DNA of 64,000 nucleotides from Armatimonadota bacterium (GCA_030601885.1 JAUWAU010000009.1:151173-215172); one strand, 5' to 3'; shown: positions 53,812 through 63,435, counted from the stretch's first letter. The notes: generated from the letters alone by a model not told the origin. A program made the numbers and translations.

Positions 53812-55350
53812 ATGAAAGTGATCTTTCTCGCCGTGCTCGCGTCGGCAGCCGTGGGTGCCGCGCCAGACAACGCCGTCGTCTTCCGCGCCGACTTCGATGC
53901 CGCTGCAAGGCTGCAGGATTGGTCCGGCTCCGGCGGAGAGCTGGTTGAGGGCTATCAAGCGACGCGCTCCCTGGTCATCGAGCAGGCCGTCGGGCCCGAG
54001 CCCGGGTCGGTCATGCGCTATCATGAGGTGCCGGTCAACGAGATCGCCGGCCGGCTCATCACGCTCGAGGCTCGAGTCAAAGCGGAGGGGGTCGGCGAGC
54101 GGCCGCAGTCTTGGAACGGCATCAAGGTCATGCTGGTCCTCGAATTCCCCGACGGGAAACAGCATCCGCAACTGCCGGTGGAAGTCGGGACGTTCGACTG
54201 GAGGCATGTGTCCCGGTCGCTGCGGGTGCCAAGAGGCATTGTGAAGGCGACTTTGGCCATCGGGCTCGAGCGGGTGGCCGGCAGGGCCTGGTTCGACGAC
54301 ATCGTGATCCGCATCGCCCGGCCGGCCTGGGCCGGCGGGAGGCACAGGGAGACGATGTTCAAGGGCCACAACCTGCCGCGACTCCGCGGCGCCATGCACG
54401 GGCCCAGGTTCAAGGAGGAGGACTTCCGCGCCCTGGCCCTCGAGTGGGGCGCGAACCACATGCGGTGGCAGCTCAACTGGGTCCCGATGAAACAGGCCGA
54501 GGAGTGGGCCAAGGATCTGGATGCGTACGATCGGTGGCTGGACGGCGCCCTGGAGGACTGCGACCGTGCCGTGGACCTGGCCGAGGAGCTCGGTGTGCTC
54601 CTGCTCGTTGACCTCCACTGCCCGCCCGGCGGACGCGCCGAAGGCGGCGTCTGCCGGCTGTTCGGTGAGAAGAGGTATCAGGACAAGCTGCTCGAGGTGT
54701 GGGACCGCATTGCCCGTCGCTACAAGGGTCGCAAGGCGGTTTGGGCCTACGATCTGCTCAATGAGCCAGTCGAGGGGACGGTCGCGCAGGGCTTGCTCAA
54801 TTGGCGCGAGCTGGCGACGAAGGCGGTCGAGACGATCCGGGCGGTCGAGCCCGGGAAGCCGGTGGTTCTGGAGCCCGGGCCATGGGGCAGCCCGGCGGGG
54901 TTCGATTCGTTTCGGCCATTGGATCTCGATGGCGTCATCTACAGTTGCCACATGTACCAGCCGCACAGCTTCACCCACCAGGGAGTGCGCGACAGCCCGG
55001 TCGGCCTCGTCTATCCCGGCCTGATCGGTGGCGAGCGATGGAACAAGGAGCGGCTCCGAGAGGCGCTGCAGCCGGCCCGCGACTTCCAGCAGGCCTTCAA
55101 CGTGGCCATGTACATCGGTGAGTTCAGCGCCATCCGCTGGGCGCCGGAGAACAGCGCGTATCGCTACCTGAAGGACCTCGTCGAGATCTTCGAGGAATAT
55201 GGCTGGGACTGGGCGTATCACGCCTTTCGCGAGTGGGACGGCTGGAGCGTCGAACACACTACCGATCCACAGAACCGGCAACCGAGTCCGACGCCGACCG
55301 ATCGCGAGCGACTGCTGCGCTCGTGGTACGCGAAGAACGAGCGGCCCTGA
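53812..55350 (+). CDS. GH5-like secreted glycoside hydrolase
   Basis: A 512-residue protein with a signal peptide (MKVIFLAVLASAAVGAA). A beta-sandwich of about 160 residues (VVFRADFDAAARLQDWSG, RAWFDDIVIRIARPAW) precedes a GH5-type TIM barrel. Barrel features are GANHMRWQLNWVPM, LGVLLLVDLHCPPGG, the acid/base E318 in AYDLLNEPVEG, the YSCHMYQPHSFTH strand, the nucleophile E437 in YIGEFSAI and GWDWAYHAFREWDGWSVE. GH5 enzymes cleave beta-glucans, mannans and related polymers; the subfamily is not determined. The ATG at 53812 is chosen because GGAGG lies six bases upstream. It faces the convergent PL22-like gene across a hairpin. Confidence 0.87.
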   Translation: MKVIFLAVLASAAVGAAPDNAVVFRADFDAAARLQDWSGSGGELVEGYQATRSLVIEQAVGPEPGSVMRYHEVPVNEIAGRLITLEARVKAEGVGERPQSWNGIKVMLVLEFPDGKQHPQLPVEVGTFDWRHVSRSLRVPRGIVKATLAIGLERVAGRAWFDDIVIRIARPAWAGGRHRETMFKGHNLPRLRGAMHGPRFKEEDFRALALEWGANHMRWQLNWVPMKQAEEWAKDLDAYDRWLDGALEDCDRAVDLAEELGVLLLVDLHCPPGGRAEGGVCRLFGEKRYQDKLLEVWDRIARRYKGRKAVWAYDLLNEPVEGTVAQGLLNWRELATKAVETIRAVEPGKPVVLEPGPWGSPAGFDSFRPLDLDGVIYSCHMYQPHSFTHQGVRDSPVGLVYPGLIGGERWNKERLREALQPARDFQQAFNVAMYIGEFSAIRWAPENSAYRYLKDLVEIFEEYGWDWAYHAFREWDGWSVEHTTDPQNRQPSPTPTDRERLLRSWYAKNERP

Positions 55351-55363
55351 TCCGCACGCGCCG

Positions 55364-55380
55364 GGCCCGAAACCCGGGCC
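55364..55380. terminator. Hairpin between convergent genes
   Basis: GGCCCG, loop AAACC, CGGGCC: a 6-bp GC stem 14 bases after the GH5-like stop and about 110 bases from the end of the convergent gene. It has no T-run. It could end transcription from either side. Confidence 0.45.
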
Positions 55381-55487
55381 AACACGCGACACACTGCCGC
55401 TGGTAAACGCGACTGAGACCGCCGTCGCGCGGGCTGCCTCCCACGAAGCTCGTGCTCAACGGTATACCGCCTCACACATCGGGGCGT

Positions 55488-56810
55488 TCAGACGACGTCG
55501 GATAGATCGGCCAGGAATAGCTGTCTGGCCCCGTCCGGGGTAGCTTGGAAAAGGACCTTCTTGTAATCCCGACTCCAGGCCGGGTGGCCGTCAACGCGAA
55601 GGACTTTGTGACCGTCTCTTTCGCGGATCGTCGGCATGGTGCAAACGGTTTGCTCCTCTTGGGCGACCAGGTCGATGAGACGTATCCTCACCAGGTCAAC
55701 TCCGTCATGCTTGTCGTTGGCGTCGGTGACGATGTACCGTTCGCTCGGTTCGATGGTGGGATGTCCTCCGCCGTCGATGGTTTCGCTCAGAATCGTGAAG
55801 CCGCTGCCGTCGAACGGGATCTTGCAGAGCCGGTCCTTCTTTCCATCAGGGCGCAGGTTTCGGATCAGGTGAACGCCGTCCGGGTGCCAATTAGGATGGC
55901 CGCCCTTGTGGCCCCACAGTGGGATGCTTGGGGTGATGTGGATCTCGCTTCCGTCGGGCTTGAGGGTAAACACCATGGGGTTGCGGCCTCCCCAGCCGTC
56001 GGGAAACAGGCAGCGCAGCACCTGCATGATTCGCGTGCCCTGCCGATTGAATTTCGAATGCCAGAGGTAGAATGTCCCGCCGTCCCTTGGAGCCGGCTCC
56101 GGGATCCTCTCCGCCAGGTCTGCGAGGCTTACCAGCAGAGCCTTCTCGTTCGTTTTCAGGTCCGTTTTCCAGAGGCCCTCGTCTTCAGCGGCGCCAGGCG
56201 GTAACTGTGGCGGGTTGTCCGGATCTTTCGGCGGCACGCCGTACCCGCGCTGCGTGATCTCGAATAGCTCCAAGGGAAAGCCGATGACGCACGATTCGTC
56301 GGGAGCCACGTCGTACGCCGGGCCGGCACATGCCGCCGCCGTATCGGCTTGCAGGTCGAGCCGCACGCATACGGCCCGCTCGCCCACGACGTCGTTCGTA
56401 TACAGGTGCCGGTCGGTGGCGCCCCAGTGCAGATTGGCCCCGGTCTGAAACCCCCAACTCTTCGTCGTGTACAATGTCTTGATCGTACGTCCCGCGAGAT
56501 CGATGACACAGACATCGGCCGTGTCTCCCAGCCTGGGCAGTCGGTCCTGAAAAGGAACGCGCGTTGCCGCCAGGTAGCGCCCCGAAGGGCTGAAGGGACA
56601 TACGTCGTAGTACGTGTGGACGTAGAAGCCGTCGGCGGGCGTCACACAGGTCACGGGGCCGAGCGTTTCGCCACGATAGGGTCTGAAATCGAAGGGCTTT
56701 TCCTTCGATTCTGGCTTGCCCACGGCCCAGGAATTGGCCCCCTGGGCGAACGCCAACAGGCCGGCTGAAGTTCGGAGAAAGTCGCGGCGATGGCACTTGT
56801 CGTCCTGCAT
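55488..56810 (-). CDS. Tat-exported beta-propeller protein (oligogalacturonide-lyase/TolB-like)
   Basis: A 440-residue protein with a twin-arginine leader (CHRRDFLRTSAGLLAFAQGA). TolB/PL22-like propeller blades follow, with characteristic SPSGRYLAATRVPF, PNWHPDGVHLIRNLRPDG, GHPTIEPSERYIVTD and GHPAWSRDYKKVLFQ units. The GHP repeats and conserved His positions are reminiscent of PL22 oligogalacturonate lyases, which use His and a metal to split unsaturated galacturonides. Catalytic assignment is tentative and a plain binding propeller is possible. The ATG at 56810 is preferred, with AGGAG nine bases upstream. It lies 26 bases after the FG-GAP gene stop, in the same operon. Confidence 0.7.
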   Translation of the reverse strand: MQDDKCHRRDFLRTSAGLLAFAQGANSWAVGKPESKEKPFDFRPYRGETLGPVTCVTPADGFYVHTYYDVCPFSPSGRYLAATRVPFQDRLPRLGDTADVCVIDLAGRTIKTLYTTKSWGFQTGANLHWGATDRHLYTNDVVGERAVCVRLDLQADTAAACAGPAYDVAPDESCVIGFPLELFEITQRGYGVPPKDPDNPPQLPPGAAEDEGLWKTDLKTNEKALLVSLADLAERIPEPAPRDGGTFYLWHSKFNRQGTRIMQVLRCLFPDGWGGRNPMVFTLKPDGSEIHITPSIPLWGHKGGHPNWHPDGVHLIRNLRPDGKKDRLCKIPFDGSGFTILSETIDGGGHPTIEPSERYIVTDANDKHDGVDLVRIRLIDLVAQEEQTVCTMPTIRERDGHKVLRVDGHPAWSRDYKKVLFQATPDGARQLFLADLSDVV

Positions 56811-56836
56811 TTCCCGCATCTCCTGAATTCGAATTC

Positions 56837-58897
56837 TCAATCCGACCACCCGGGCAACGAGACGGTCGCCTGGTAGTTGGAGTAGTTGTAGAGGGGATTG
56901 CGCACCGGCCTGTACAGCCGTCCGCTCTTCGGGTTGTCGTCCTGCGTATAGACCCAGATTTCGTACGGGTCCCACACCACGACCTCATCGCGGCAGTCGC
57001 CGGTGATATCCAGGACGGCATTGCACATGTCCGGATGCCCGTCGTCGGGGAACGTGACCACGCGGCGACCCCAACCGTCGAACATGCCTCCCTCGTCCAC
57101 ATTGGGCGAGTGGACGAAGTACTCCTCCGACTTGCCCGTCCAGTTGATCGGCAGGCACATGCTGCCGTACTGGTTGGGTTCACAGTCGTGATAGATGTTT
57201 CCGTCGGCATCATAGAAGTGAAGGATTCCCTGGTTGCGCCAGAAGTTGATCGAGACCGTCTCCAGGCCGGGCAAGTCGTCGCGGAAGTTAGCGACCGCCG
57301 GGTCCTGCACGTGCCCGATATGATGGCGCTTGATGATTCGGCCTTGCAGATCGGTGAAGAACATGCCTTCGTCGCTGGCCGCGTTGAGGAGCCTCGGTTC
57401 GGCGTCCGGGCGAAAGCGCACGATGGCCACACCGTCGGCGTGGTCGTTCACCTTGCCGTCCAGACTCCAAAGCTCTGTGCCGTCGTCGTCGAATAGCGAA
57501 TAGCCGATCGCCAGCTCGTCCCGGCCGTCGTCGTCCACATCGTAGGCGAACGGATAGTGGCCCGTGGTGCACTTGGCGGTCCACATGACGTTGAGCCTGT
57601 CGTCGAGCGCCCAGAGCTGCCAGTACCGGTCTTTGATGATGATATCGCGCGCGTGCCCGGTCCCGCGCAGATCGCAGAAGTAGAGGCTGTCGCCCAGAAT
57701 GCGCGGATAGCGTGACCTGGGGTTGTCGGTCTCTGGCGTCGGGGCCTTGTACCGAGTCTCCCCGGTGGCGCCGTCGGCAACGACTATCTCGAAGTTCATG
57801 CAGTAGATGACTTCGCTGCGGCCATCACCATCGAGGTCGTGGATCTGGAATCCCACATCGTTCGTAAGATGATTCTTCCAGGCGTCGGGCTGGCCCACTC
57901 GCCAGAGCATCTTCCCGTCGAAGGTCATGGCCGTCAGACAGCTCAGTTCGCTGTGCCGATCTTTGGGCCCATGATGGACTACCTGCCCGATGAGTACGTC
58001 GATCTGTCCGTCACCGTCCAGATCGCCGAAGCGTAAGTTGCGCCCGACGCCGAACCCGTCCGTCTTGATCTTCTTCCAGAGCACCGGTTTTGGGTTGGCC
58101 TCTTGGAGCCGTCGCAACTCGGCTTCGCGCTGCGTGCGGCGGGCTTCGAATCGCTTCGCTGCCGCGCGTGTGGTGGTCACGGTCACATGACCGTACCGCG
58201 TGGGCACGTCGGCCGTCAGAGCGACCTTCCCTCGGGGATAAGTGGCATCGTCGGCTTCGAGAACCGTGCCGTTGTCGAGCTCAGCCCGAATGTGATCCTC
58301 CGCCACGGTTACCTTCGCGGTGAGGTATTGCCCCGGCGTCCAGTTGCACTCAGCACGAGCCAGCACTTCCTCGTACGGCTTGTGGTAGGCCGTCGCGTGG
58401 CGGACCATCTTCAGGATGGCCTCGCTGCCGTCTACGCCGAAGAAGTAGTAGCAGCGATCGTTTCGGTAGCGGAACGCGACTCCGCTGGGGCGCTCCCGCG
58501 CCTCGGGGGCAAACCGGACGGTGACGGTGTAGTCCTCCCAGAGCTCATCGCCGGCGACGACCATCGGATGCGTATAGGCCCGCTTGTTATCGTAGGTCTG
58601 CGCGAGCAGCGCATCGCCGTTCTCCCGACGGGCTCGCCATCCCCGTTGTGTCCCGGTGTCGGACGAGAACGTCGATACTGCCCAATTCCCTTTGGGGGCG
58701 GCCTCCGGCAGGTAATGGTACTCCGTGTGCGCGCCGACCACACCGAGCAACGGCCCCGATCTGAGACCACTGAAATCGTCATCGAGCAGCACGACATCTG
58801 CCGCCAGCCCCCCTGAGGCGAGCAAGCAGATGAGCGCGCCGCAGAGCATGAGCCGATATGGCCATCGGGCGGTGGAATGTCGCAGCGTGACACGCAT
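56837..58897 (-). CDS. Secreted FG-GAP/rhamnogalacturonan-lyase-like propeller with N-terminal LamG-like domain
   Basis: A 686-residue protein with a signal peptide (YRLMLCGALICLLASGGLAA). A LamG/DUF1080-like sandwich (about 35-260) shows WEDYTVTVRFAPEARE and YYFFGVDGSEAILKMVRH. A propeller with calcium-binding FG-GAP loops (FGDLDGDGQIDVLIGQ, IHDLDGDGRSEVIYCMN, YDVDDDGRDELAIGYS, LDITGDCRDEVVVWDPYE) occupies the rest. This repeat style is shared with PL11 rhamnogalacturonan lyases. Catalytic residues are not assigned. It heads a two-gene operon with the PL22-like protein, which supports a pectin-type substrate by inference. GGAGGG lies before the ATG at 58897. Confidence 0.75.
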   Translation of the reverse strand: MRVTLRHSTARWPYRLMLCGALICLLASGGLAADVVLLDDDFSGLRSGPLLGVVGAHTEYHYLPEAAPKGNWAVSTFSSDTGTQRGWRARRENGDALLAQTYDNKRAYTHPMVVAGDELWEDYTVTVRFAPEARERPSGVAFRYRNDRCYYFFGVDGSEAILKMVRHATAYHKPYEEVLARAECNWTPGQYLTAKVTVAEDHIRAELDNGTVLEADDATYPRGKVALTADVPTRYGHVTVTTTRAAAKRFEARRTQREAELRRLQEANPKPVLWKKIKTDGFGVGRNLRFGDLDGDGQIDVLIGQVVHHGPKDRHSELSCLTAMTFDGKMLWRVGQPDAWKNHLTNDVGFQIHDLDGDGRSEVIYCMNFEIVVADGATGETRYKAPTPETDNPRSRYPRILGDSLYFCDLRGTGHARDIIIKDRYWQLWALDDRLNVMWTAKCTTGHYPFAYDVDDDGRDELAIGYSLFDDDGTELWSLDGKVNDHADGVAIVRFRPDAEPRLLNAASDEGMFFTDLQGRIIKRHHIGHVQDPAVANFRDDLPGLETVSINFWRNQGILHFYDADGNIYHDCEPNQYGSMCLPINWTGKSEEYFVHSPNVDEGGMFDGWGRRVVTFPDDGHPDMCNAVLDITGDCRDEVVVWDPYEIWVYTQDDNPKSGRLYRPVRNPLYNYSNYQATVSLPGWSD

Positions 58898-59378
58898 GCC
58901 AATCCCTCCACGCTGTCGGCTTGTCGCGCCGCCGCCGAAGCAGCTTCGGCGCGCAGGCGGCCCTCTCGCGAAGGCGGAAGCCCGATCCACACCGGGTCGG
59001 AGGACCTTCTCCAGAGTTTCGCAGCAAGAAGGGGCTCCCCCTCTTCCGCCGCCGGCCCAGCGCTGTATCCAGTTAACTGTACCCGCTGCGTTGGCCCGGC
59101 CCAAGGGCGTCGCCATCAGGGCCGCGCGGACGCTGCTGGTCGAGCGATACGGCTACCTCAGCGGGATGATCACCGGGGCCAACATCGTCGCCGTCCTGGG
59201 AGGCGGCGACGGCAAGGCCGCCAAGGTCCGTGGCGTGACGCGCGAGACTCACGACAACGGCCGGTCCGGCCATCGATAGTCGCGCCCTCAGGCAGCAGTT
59301 GGCCAGTTCAGCGAAGCCCAGAAGAGCTGCATCCTGCCCCCGACGTCGAACGGGAAAACGGCCGTTCCCGCTCATCCG
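58898..59378. other. Intergenic region with 5' hairpin and phosphofructokinase-like debris
   Basis: 481 bases upstream of the FG-GAP gene. It contains a hairpin at 58933-58951 (CGCCGAAG-like 8-bp stem, 3-base loop) within the presumed leader, and a plus-strand protein-like remnant at 59088-59279. No intact gene is seen. Confidence 0.45.
59088..59279 (+). pseudogene. Possible remnant of a phosphofructokinase C terminus
   Basis: ALARPKGVAIRAARTLLVER then YGYLSGMITGANIVAVLGGG resembles the end of phosphofructokinases (pattern ILATRFGVAA...EGKFGRMVALKGNEIVSVPL). Upstream the frame crosses the leader of the divergent gene, so only the tail would remain. The similarity is short, so the call is tentative. 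Confidence 0.3.
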
Positions 59379-60539
59379 CTAGCTTACGTGATACTTCTTC
59401 ACGACATCGGGATCCGGATCGATGCCCAGTCCCGGCTTGTCCGGGACGGTGATATAGCCGTCCTTCACCGGGAACAGGGGAAGCGCCGGGTTGTACTTGC
59501 TCTCCACGTCCGGGTAGGTCTCCATGATCAGTGTGTTCGGGGTCGAGGCAAGCAGGTGCACCGCCATGTGCGGGCTGCCATGGGGCGCGACGGGAATGTG
59601 AAAGGCCGAGGCCAGAGCGGCGATCTTGCGGTACTCGGTGATCCCGCCCGCCTTGATCGTGTCGAGATTCAGAATGTCCGCCGAGCCGGCCGTGATGAGG
59701 TCGCGGCACCCCCATCGGGTGAACTCGTTCTCGCCGGCCACGATGGGGATGTCCAAGGCCCGCCGCACCTCCGCGCAGCCCACGAAATCATCGGGCTCTA
59801 CCGGCTCCTCGAACCAGTAGGGCTCATACTTCTCGACCGCCCGGCCGAACCGGATGGCTTCGAACGCGTGCCACTTGTTGTTCGCGTCGATGAGAAGGTC
59901 GATGTCCGGGCCGATCGCCTCGCGCGCCGCTCGGACCCGCTCGACATCGACGGCGAACGGTTCGCCACCGATCTTCATCTTGACCGCTCGGAAGCCCTGG
60001 GCGACATAGCTCTCCATCTCCTTGGCCAAGTGCCCGACGGTCTTTCCATCCTCGTAGTAACCTCCGGCCGCGTACACACGGATCTTCTCGCTGTATACGC
60101 CGAGCACTTTGTAGACTGGCAGATTGAGCGCCTTGCCGATGATGTCCCACAGGGCGAGATCGATGGCGCCCATGGCGGCGATGTAATCGCCCTTGGCAAC
60201 CGGCTTGCGGTTGTGCCGGTACATGCGATCCCAGAGACGCTCCACGAAGAGCGGATTCTCGCCCTTGATCCTGGCGAACGCCGCCTCGATGAGCCGGGAG
60301 CCGCCGGCGCTGCTTCGCCCGATGATGCCCTGATTGGTGTGGAGCTCCAATTGGGTCATGCCGGGGGAGCCGCCCCCGCTCTCTATGATCGAGTTTCGCT
60401 TCCGCGGCGTCGTGCCCGGGAATCGGAGACGGAGGAAGCTCATGCCCGTAATGCGGAGGTCGTCGATGGACTCACGCGCCTGCTCCAAAGCTGCGGGCGC
60501 GTCGGCGGGACTTCCTTCACTCGTGTTGGGTGCAGTCAT
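59379..60539 (-). CDS. Enolase-superfamily (mandelate racemase-like) enzyme
   Basis: A 386-residue cytosolic protein. The capping domain is followed by a barrel with K-x-K (AVKMKIGGEPF), the metal ligands D (LLIDANNKWH), E (YWFEEPVEP) and E (IVAGENEFTRWG), and the C-terminal His (PVAPHGSPHMAV). The set is complete for proton abstraction from an acid sugar (dehydratase or racemase). It lacks a leader. The start ATG has GAGGAGG about ten bases upstream. It is the last gene of an operon with a Tat-type paralogue and a UROD-like gene, 42 bases after the former. Confidence 0.85.
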   Translation of the reverse strand: MTAPNTSEGSPADAPAALEQARESIDDLRITGMSFLRLRFPGTTPRKRNSIIESGGGSPGMTQLELHTNQGIIGRSSAGGSRLIEAAFARIKGENPLFVERLWDRMYRHNRKPVAKGDYIAAMGAIDLALWDIIGKALNLPVYKVLGVYSEKIRVYAAGGYYEDGKTVGHLAKEMESYVAQGFRAVKMKIGGEPFAVDVERVRAAREAIGPDIDLLIDANNKWHAFEAIRFGRAVEKYEPYWFEEPVEPDDFVGCAEVRRALDIPIVAGENEFTRWGCRDLITAGSADILNLDTIKAGGITEYRKIAALASAFHIPVAPHGSPHMAVHLLASTPNTLIMETYPDVESKYNPALPLFPVKDGYITVPDKPGLGIDPDPDVVKKYHVS

Positions 60540-60581
60540 TGCTCGCTTTCGCCTCCTCGGCGCAGGGATTTCAGATGGGCG

Positions 60582-61838
60582 CTAAATCGACTCGACCGGC
60601 TTCGCGTCTCGAACGAAATCCGGGTCGATGGTGACGCCGAACCCCGGGCCCGAAGGGCAACGCACTATTCCGTTCTTGCACGCCAACGTGGACGTGTCGC
60701 ATTCGACGGGAAGCCTGGGGTCGCCCTTGTACTCGTGGTGCTCGCCCGGATTCGGGATGCAGGAGACGAAATGCATGGCATGGAGGAAGCCCAGGCCGGA
60801 ATTGGATATGTGCGGAGTGCACGGCATGCCCGCCTCGGCGGCCATGCGGGCAACCCGTATCGAGCGAACGAAGCCGCCGAAGTAGTGCAGGTCGGGCTGA
60901 ATGACTTGCGCGACATTGTTCTCGATCGTCCATCGGAACCGGCGAATGCTGCTCTCCTGTTCGCCCAGGGCGATGGGGATCGTCAACGCGTCGGCGACCT
61001 GTTTCGTTTCTTCGAGATAGTCGAAGGGACAGGGCTCCTCATAGAAGCCCGCATTGACGGCTTCCAGGAGGCGCCCGATCTCGATGCCCTTGGGAACGTC
61101 GTAGGAGCCGTTGGCGTCGGCGTAGAGGGTCATCTCATCCCCGAGCTCCTCGCGGGCCAGGGCGATCAAGCCCTCGGTGCGGCCCGGGAGGGAGTCGGCA
61201 TTCTTGCTCATGCGTCCGCCAAGCCTGAACTTGACGGCCTTGGCGCCGGTCTCCGCGACGAGCTGCTTGAGGTAGTCCACTTCCTCCTCGGGCGTGTTGC
61301 CGCGATGTCCGCTGGCGCGGTACACGTCGATGTCGCGTCGGAGCACGCCGCCGAGCAGCTCGCCCACGGATTTGCCGGCGACCTGTCCCAGAAGCTCGAG
61401 CACGGCGACCTCCGCGGCGGCAACGCAGACCCAGAGGGCTTGGCCCTGCATCTTGTAGTTTGACCCGCGCAGGAAGACGCCGTCGATGAGCGCATCGAGA
61501 TCGCGCGCGTCTTTGCCGACGAAGTGGGGCGCCACGGACTGGAGCAGGATGGGATAGAAGCGGATCATCTGGGCGTTGTTCGGCGCGCCGATGCCGACCG
61601 CGCCGTCCGTGGATGTGGCGCGGACGAGGAACTCCTTCCCGTTGCGCAACAGCTCCATGGATTCGATCTCCACCGGCGACTTGAAGTACTCGGTCTTCAG
61701 CACGGGTGCTTCGGCGGCCTGGATGAGGCGCTCTGGGTCCACAGGTTGCTCCCCTTTCGCAAACAGATGTCCGGGCGTCGCGGCGAGGACGCCGGAGGCG
61801 ACAGTTGATCTGAGGAAATCACGCCGGGACAGCTTCAC
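60582..61838 (-). CDS. Tat-exported enolase-superfamily enzyme
   Basis: A 418-residue protein with a clear Tat leader (MKLSRRDFLRSTVASGVLAA). The mandelate racemase-like fold shows K-x-R (AVKFRLGGRMS), D (LYADANGSYD), E (GFYEEPCPFD), GEQES and the closing PHISNSGLG. It is closest in motifs to the Tat-type paralogue at 30465-31700 (shared PGRTEGL/PGRTEAL and EEPCP). Export of a member of this normally cytosolic superfamily is unusual. The start is GTG at 61838 with GGGAG nine bases upstream and lies 12 bases after the UROD-like stop. Confidence 0.83.
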   Translation of the reverse strand: MKLSRRDFLRSTVASGVLAATPGHLFAKGEQPVDPERLIQAAEAPVLKTEYFKSPVEIESMELLRNGKEFLVRATSTDGAVGIGAPNNAQMIRFYPILLQSVAPHFVGKDARDLDALIDGVFLRGSNYKMQGQALWVCVAAAEVAVLELLGQVAGKSVGELLGGVLRRDIDVYRASGHRGNTPEEEVDYLKQLVAETGAKAVKFRLGGRMSKNADSLPGRTEGLIALAREELGDEMTLYADANGSYDVPKGIEIGRLLEAVNAGFYEEPCPFDYLEETKQVADALTIPIALGEQESSIRRFRWTIENNVAQVIQPDLHYFGGFVRSIRVARMAAEAGMPCTPHISNSGLGFLHAMHFVSCIPNPGEHHEYKGDPRLPVECDTSTLACKNGIVRCPSGPGFGVTIDPDFVRDAKPVESI

Positions 61839-61850
61839 GATAAGGCTCCC

Positions 61851-62987
61851 TTAGCCGATATTGCCCGGATCGATGGGATAGTATCCCCACTCTTCGACCA
61901 TCTCCGTGATGCGCTCCAGGCGATCCAACCGGGCATTCGGCATCACGTTATCGGCCACGCCGAGCATGAACGCATCGCCCGGGGCAATCGTCCGGAACAC
62001 GTTGTGCATGTACGCCTCGAATTCCTCGTCGCCGTATGCGTCCTCAAGAATCACTGACGGCACGCCGCCCCAGATGATCACTGCCGTGCCCCACGCCCGC
62101 CTCGCCTCCTCGAGCGTGCACGTCACCTGGGGAGCCGTGGTGAATGTCTCGGCCATGTCGTAGCCGGCGTCGCGAATGTGGTCCAGGATCAGACGCGAAT
62201 CGTTGTCCGCGTGCAGGCAGAGCTTCTTCCCCCTCGCGTGAAGCAGCGCCGAGAAGTCCTGATAGTACGGGGTGATGTAGCGGCAGAAGAGCGGCGGCGG
62301 GGTCATGGAAGAGTCGAAGTGGCTCCCATGCCCAATCAGCCTCGCCGGCGCCTCGGCAACCAGCGGCCAGAGCCGCTCCCGCTCCACCTCCTCCATCGTC
62401 CTGAGCAGGTGCTCGACCTTGTCCGGATAGTCGAACAGGTGGTAATAGCCCGCCTGGTATCCGGCCAGCTTCTGCAGGAAGTGGTGGAAGGGACAGTCGC
62501 CCGTTGCCACCAGCGGATACCCATCGTCCCCGGTCTCGGCCTCGTACGACAGATAGGCATCGTACGTCGGGACGTACTGGGTGTGGGTCTCGAGGTACTC
62601 CACGGCCGCATAGTCGTCCGGGCCCTTGATCATGTGCTCAACTTCGAGCCCACGCACGCCAACGCGCTCCAGCTCCTCAGAGGTCTGATCGCGGGTCCAG
62701 ACCGTTCCCGCCGGCGTCCGGTACGTGCTGATAACAGACTGCCCTTCGCGGCGGCTCGTGATCTCAACATCCCCTCGCTGCTCCTTCTCGAACACCCTCC
62801 CCTCGCGCGCCGGCGTCCCCATACCGAGTCCCTGTTCGATCTCTCGCAGCGACATGCCCTGGAACCGTTTCGGCAGCGTTCCCTGCATTACGTTCGCCCT
62901 GTGCCAGATGCGAAGCCTCGGGATCCAGGGGATGCGATCCGGGCTGCGCCCGTCCATGATCGCCAGCATCCGCTCGCGGTTGGTCAT
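61851..62987 (-). CDS. Uroporphyrinogen decarboxylase-family protein
   Basis: A 378-residue cytosolic TIM-barrel protein of the UROD/MtaA-type family: MTNRERMLAIMDGRSPDRIP at the N terminus, then HHFLQKLAGYQAGYYHLFDY, RYITPYYQDFSALLHARGKK, LHADNDSRLILDHIRDAGYD and IIWGGVPSVILED. It lacks the His-x-Cys zinc pair of corrinoid methyltransferases (it has LHADND), so a decarboxylase or an unknown carbon-acid reaction is as likely as methyl transfer. Such genes are common next to enolase-superfamily dehydratases in these bacteria. The ATG at 62987 has AGGAG seven bases upstream. First gene of a three-gene operon. Confidence 0.8.
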   Translation of the reverse strand: MTNRERMLAIMDGRSPDRIPWIPRLRIWHRANVMQGTLPKRFQGMSLREIEQGLGMGTPAREGRVFEKEQRGDVEITSRREGQSVISTYRTPAGTVWTRDQTSEELERVGVRGLEVEHMIKGPDDYAAVEYLETHTQYVPTYDAYLSYEAETGDDGYPLVATGDCPFHHFLQKLAGYQAGYYHLFDYPDKVEHLLRTMEEVERERLWPLVAEAPARLIGHGSHFDSSMTPPPLFCRYITPYYQDFSALLHARGKKLCLHADNDSRLILDHIRDAGYDMAETFTTAPQVTCTLEEARRAWGTAVIIWGGVPSVILEDAYGDEEFEAYMHNVFRTIAPGDAFMLGVADNVMPNARLDRLERITEMVEEWGYYPIDPGNIG

Positions 62988-63334
62988 CGGTCGGCTCCTG
63001 GGAATGCCTTCAGGCGTTTTGCTCTGCAATGCCCTCTCGCCGTGCGAGACGATTCGCGCTTGGGCTAACGCATCACTTCATACCTTGACTACTATTATCA
63101 CCAGCGAATCCGTTGCCGGCGCGAGTATCCGCCCACGGGTAATGCCTTTAGTCAAACTGTCCAGGAACTGCCAGGGGCTGACAGCAGACGAGGCCCGCAC
63201 ATGATACGCAGTCTTGCCGATGCTCAGGGAGGACTGTGCCTCTTGACTGCTCAAGAGCCGTCAAGGCAGGCGCATCTTTTCCTTCCCACGCGCCTCGGCC
63301 TGTCAACGGGCCTCGATTTGTGAGAGCAGTTATC

Positions 63335-63370
63335 CATGGCCGGTTCGGCCGCCCGGAAACGATGAAGATG
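63335..63370 (-). repeat. Short copy of the dispersed repeat
   Basis: CATGGCCGGTTCGGCCGCCC followed by GGAAACGATGAAGATG matches, in reverse, the segment found at 18834-18869 and inside both long copies. Confidence 0.55.
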
Positions 63371-63435
63371 GGCCCGACGTGCCACTGAGGCCCACCCAGG
63401 CTGGCAGCCTGGGCCACACATGAGTGGCCGATGTG

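Noticed and set aside
53788..55392. A 534-codon open frame on the minus strand
   Set aside because: Antisense to the GH5-like gene, whose catalytic motifs fix the true frame. Similar shadows over the FecR gene (16419-18107) and PhoD gene (20409-22082) were dropped for the same reason.
59388..61463. A 691-codon open frame on the plus strand
   Set aside because: It runs antisense through two enolase-superfamily genes with intact catalytic motifs, and its product is low-complexity and domain-free.
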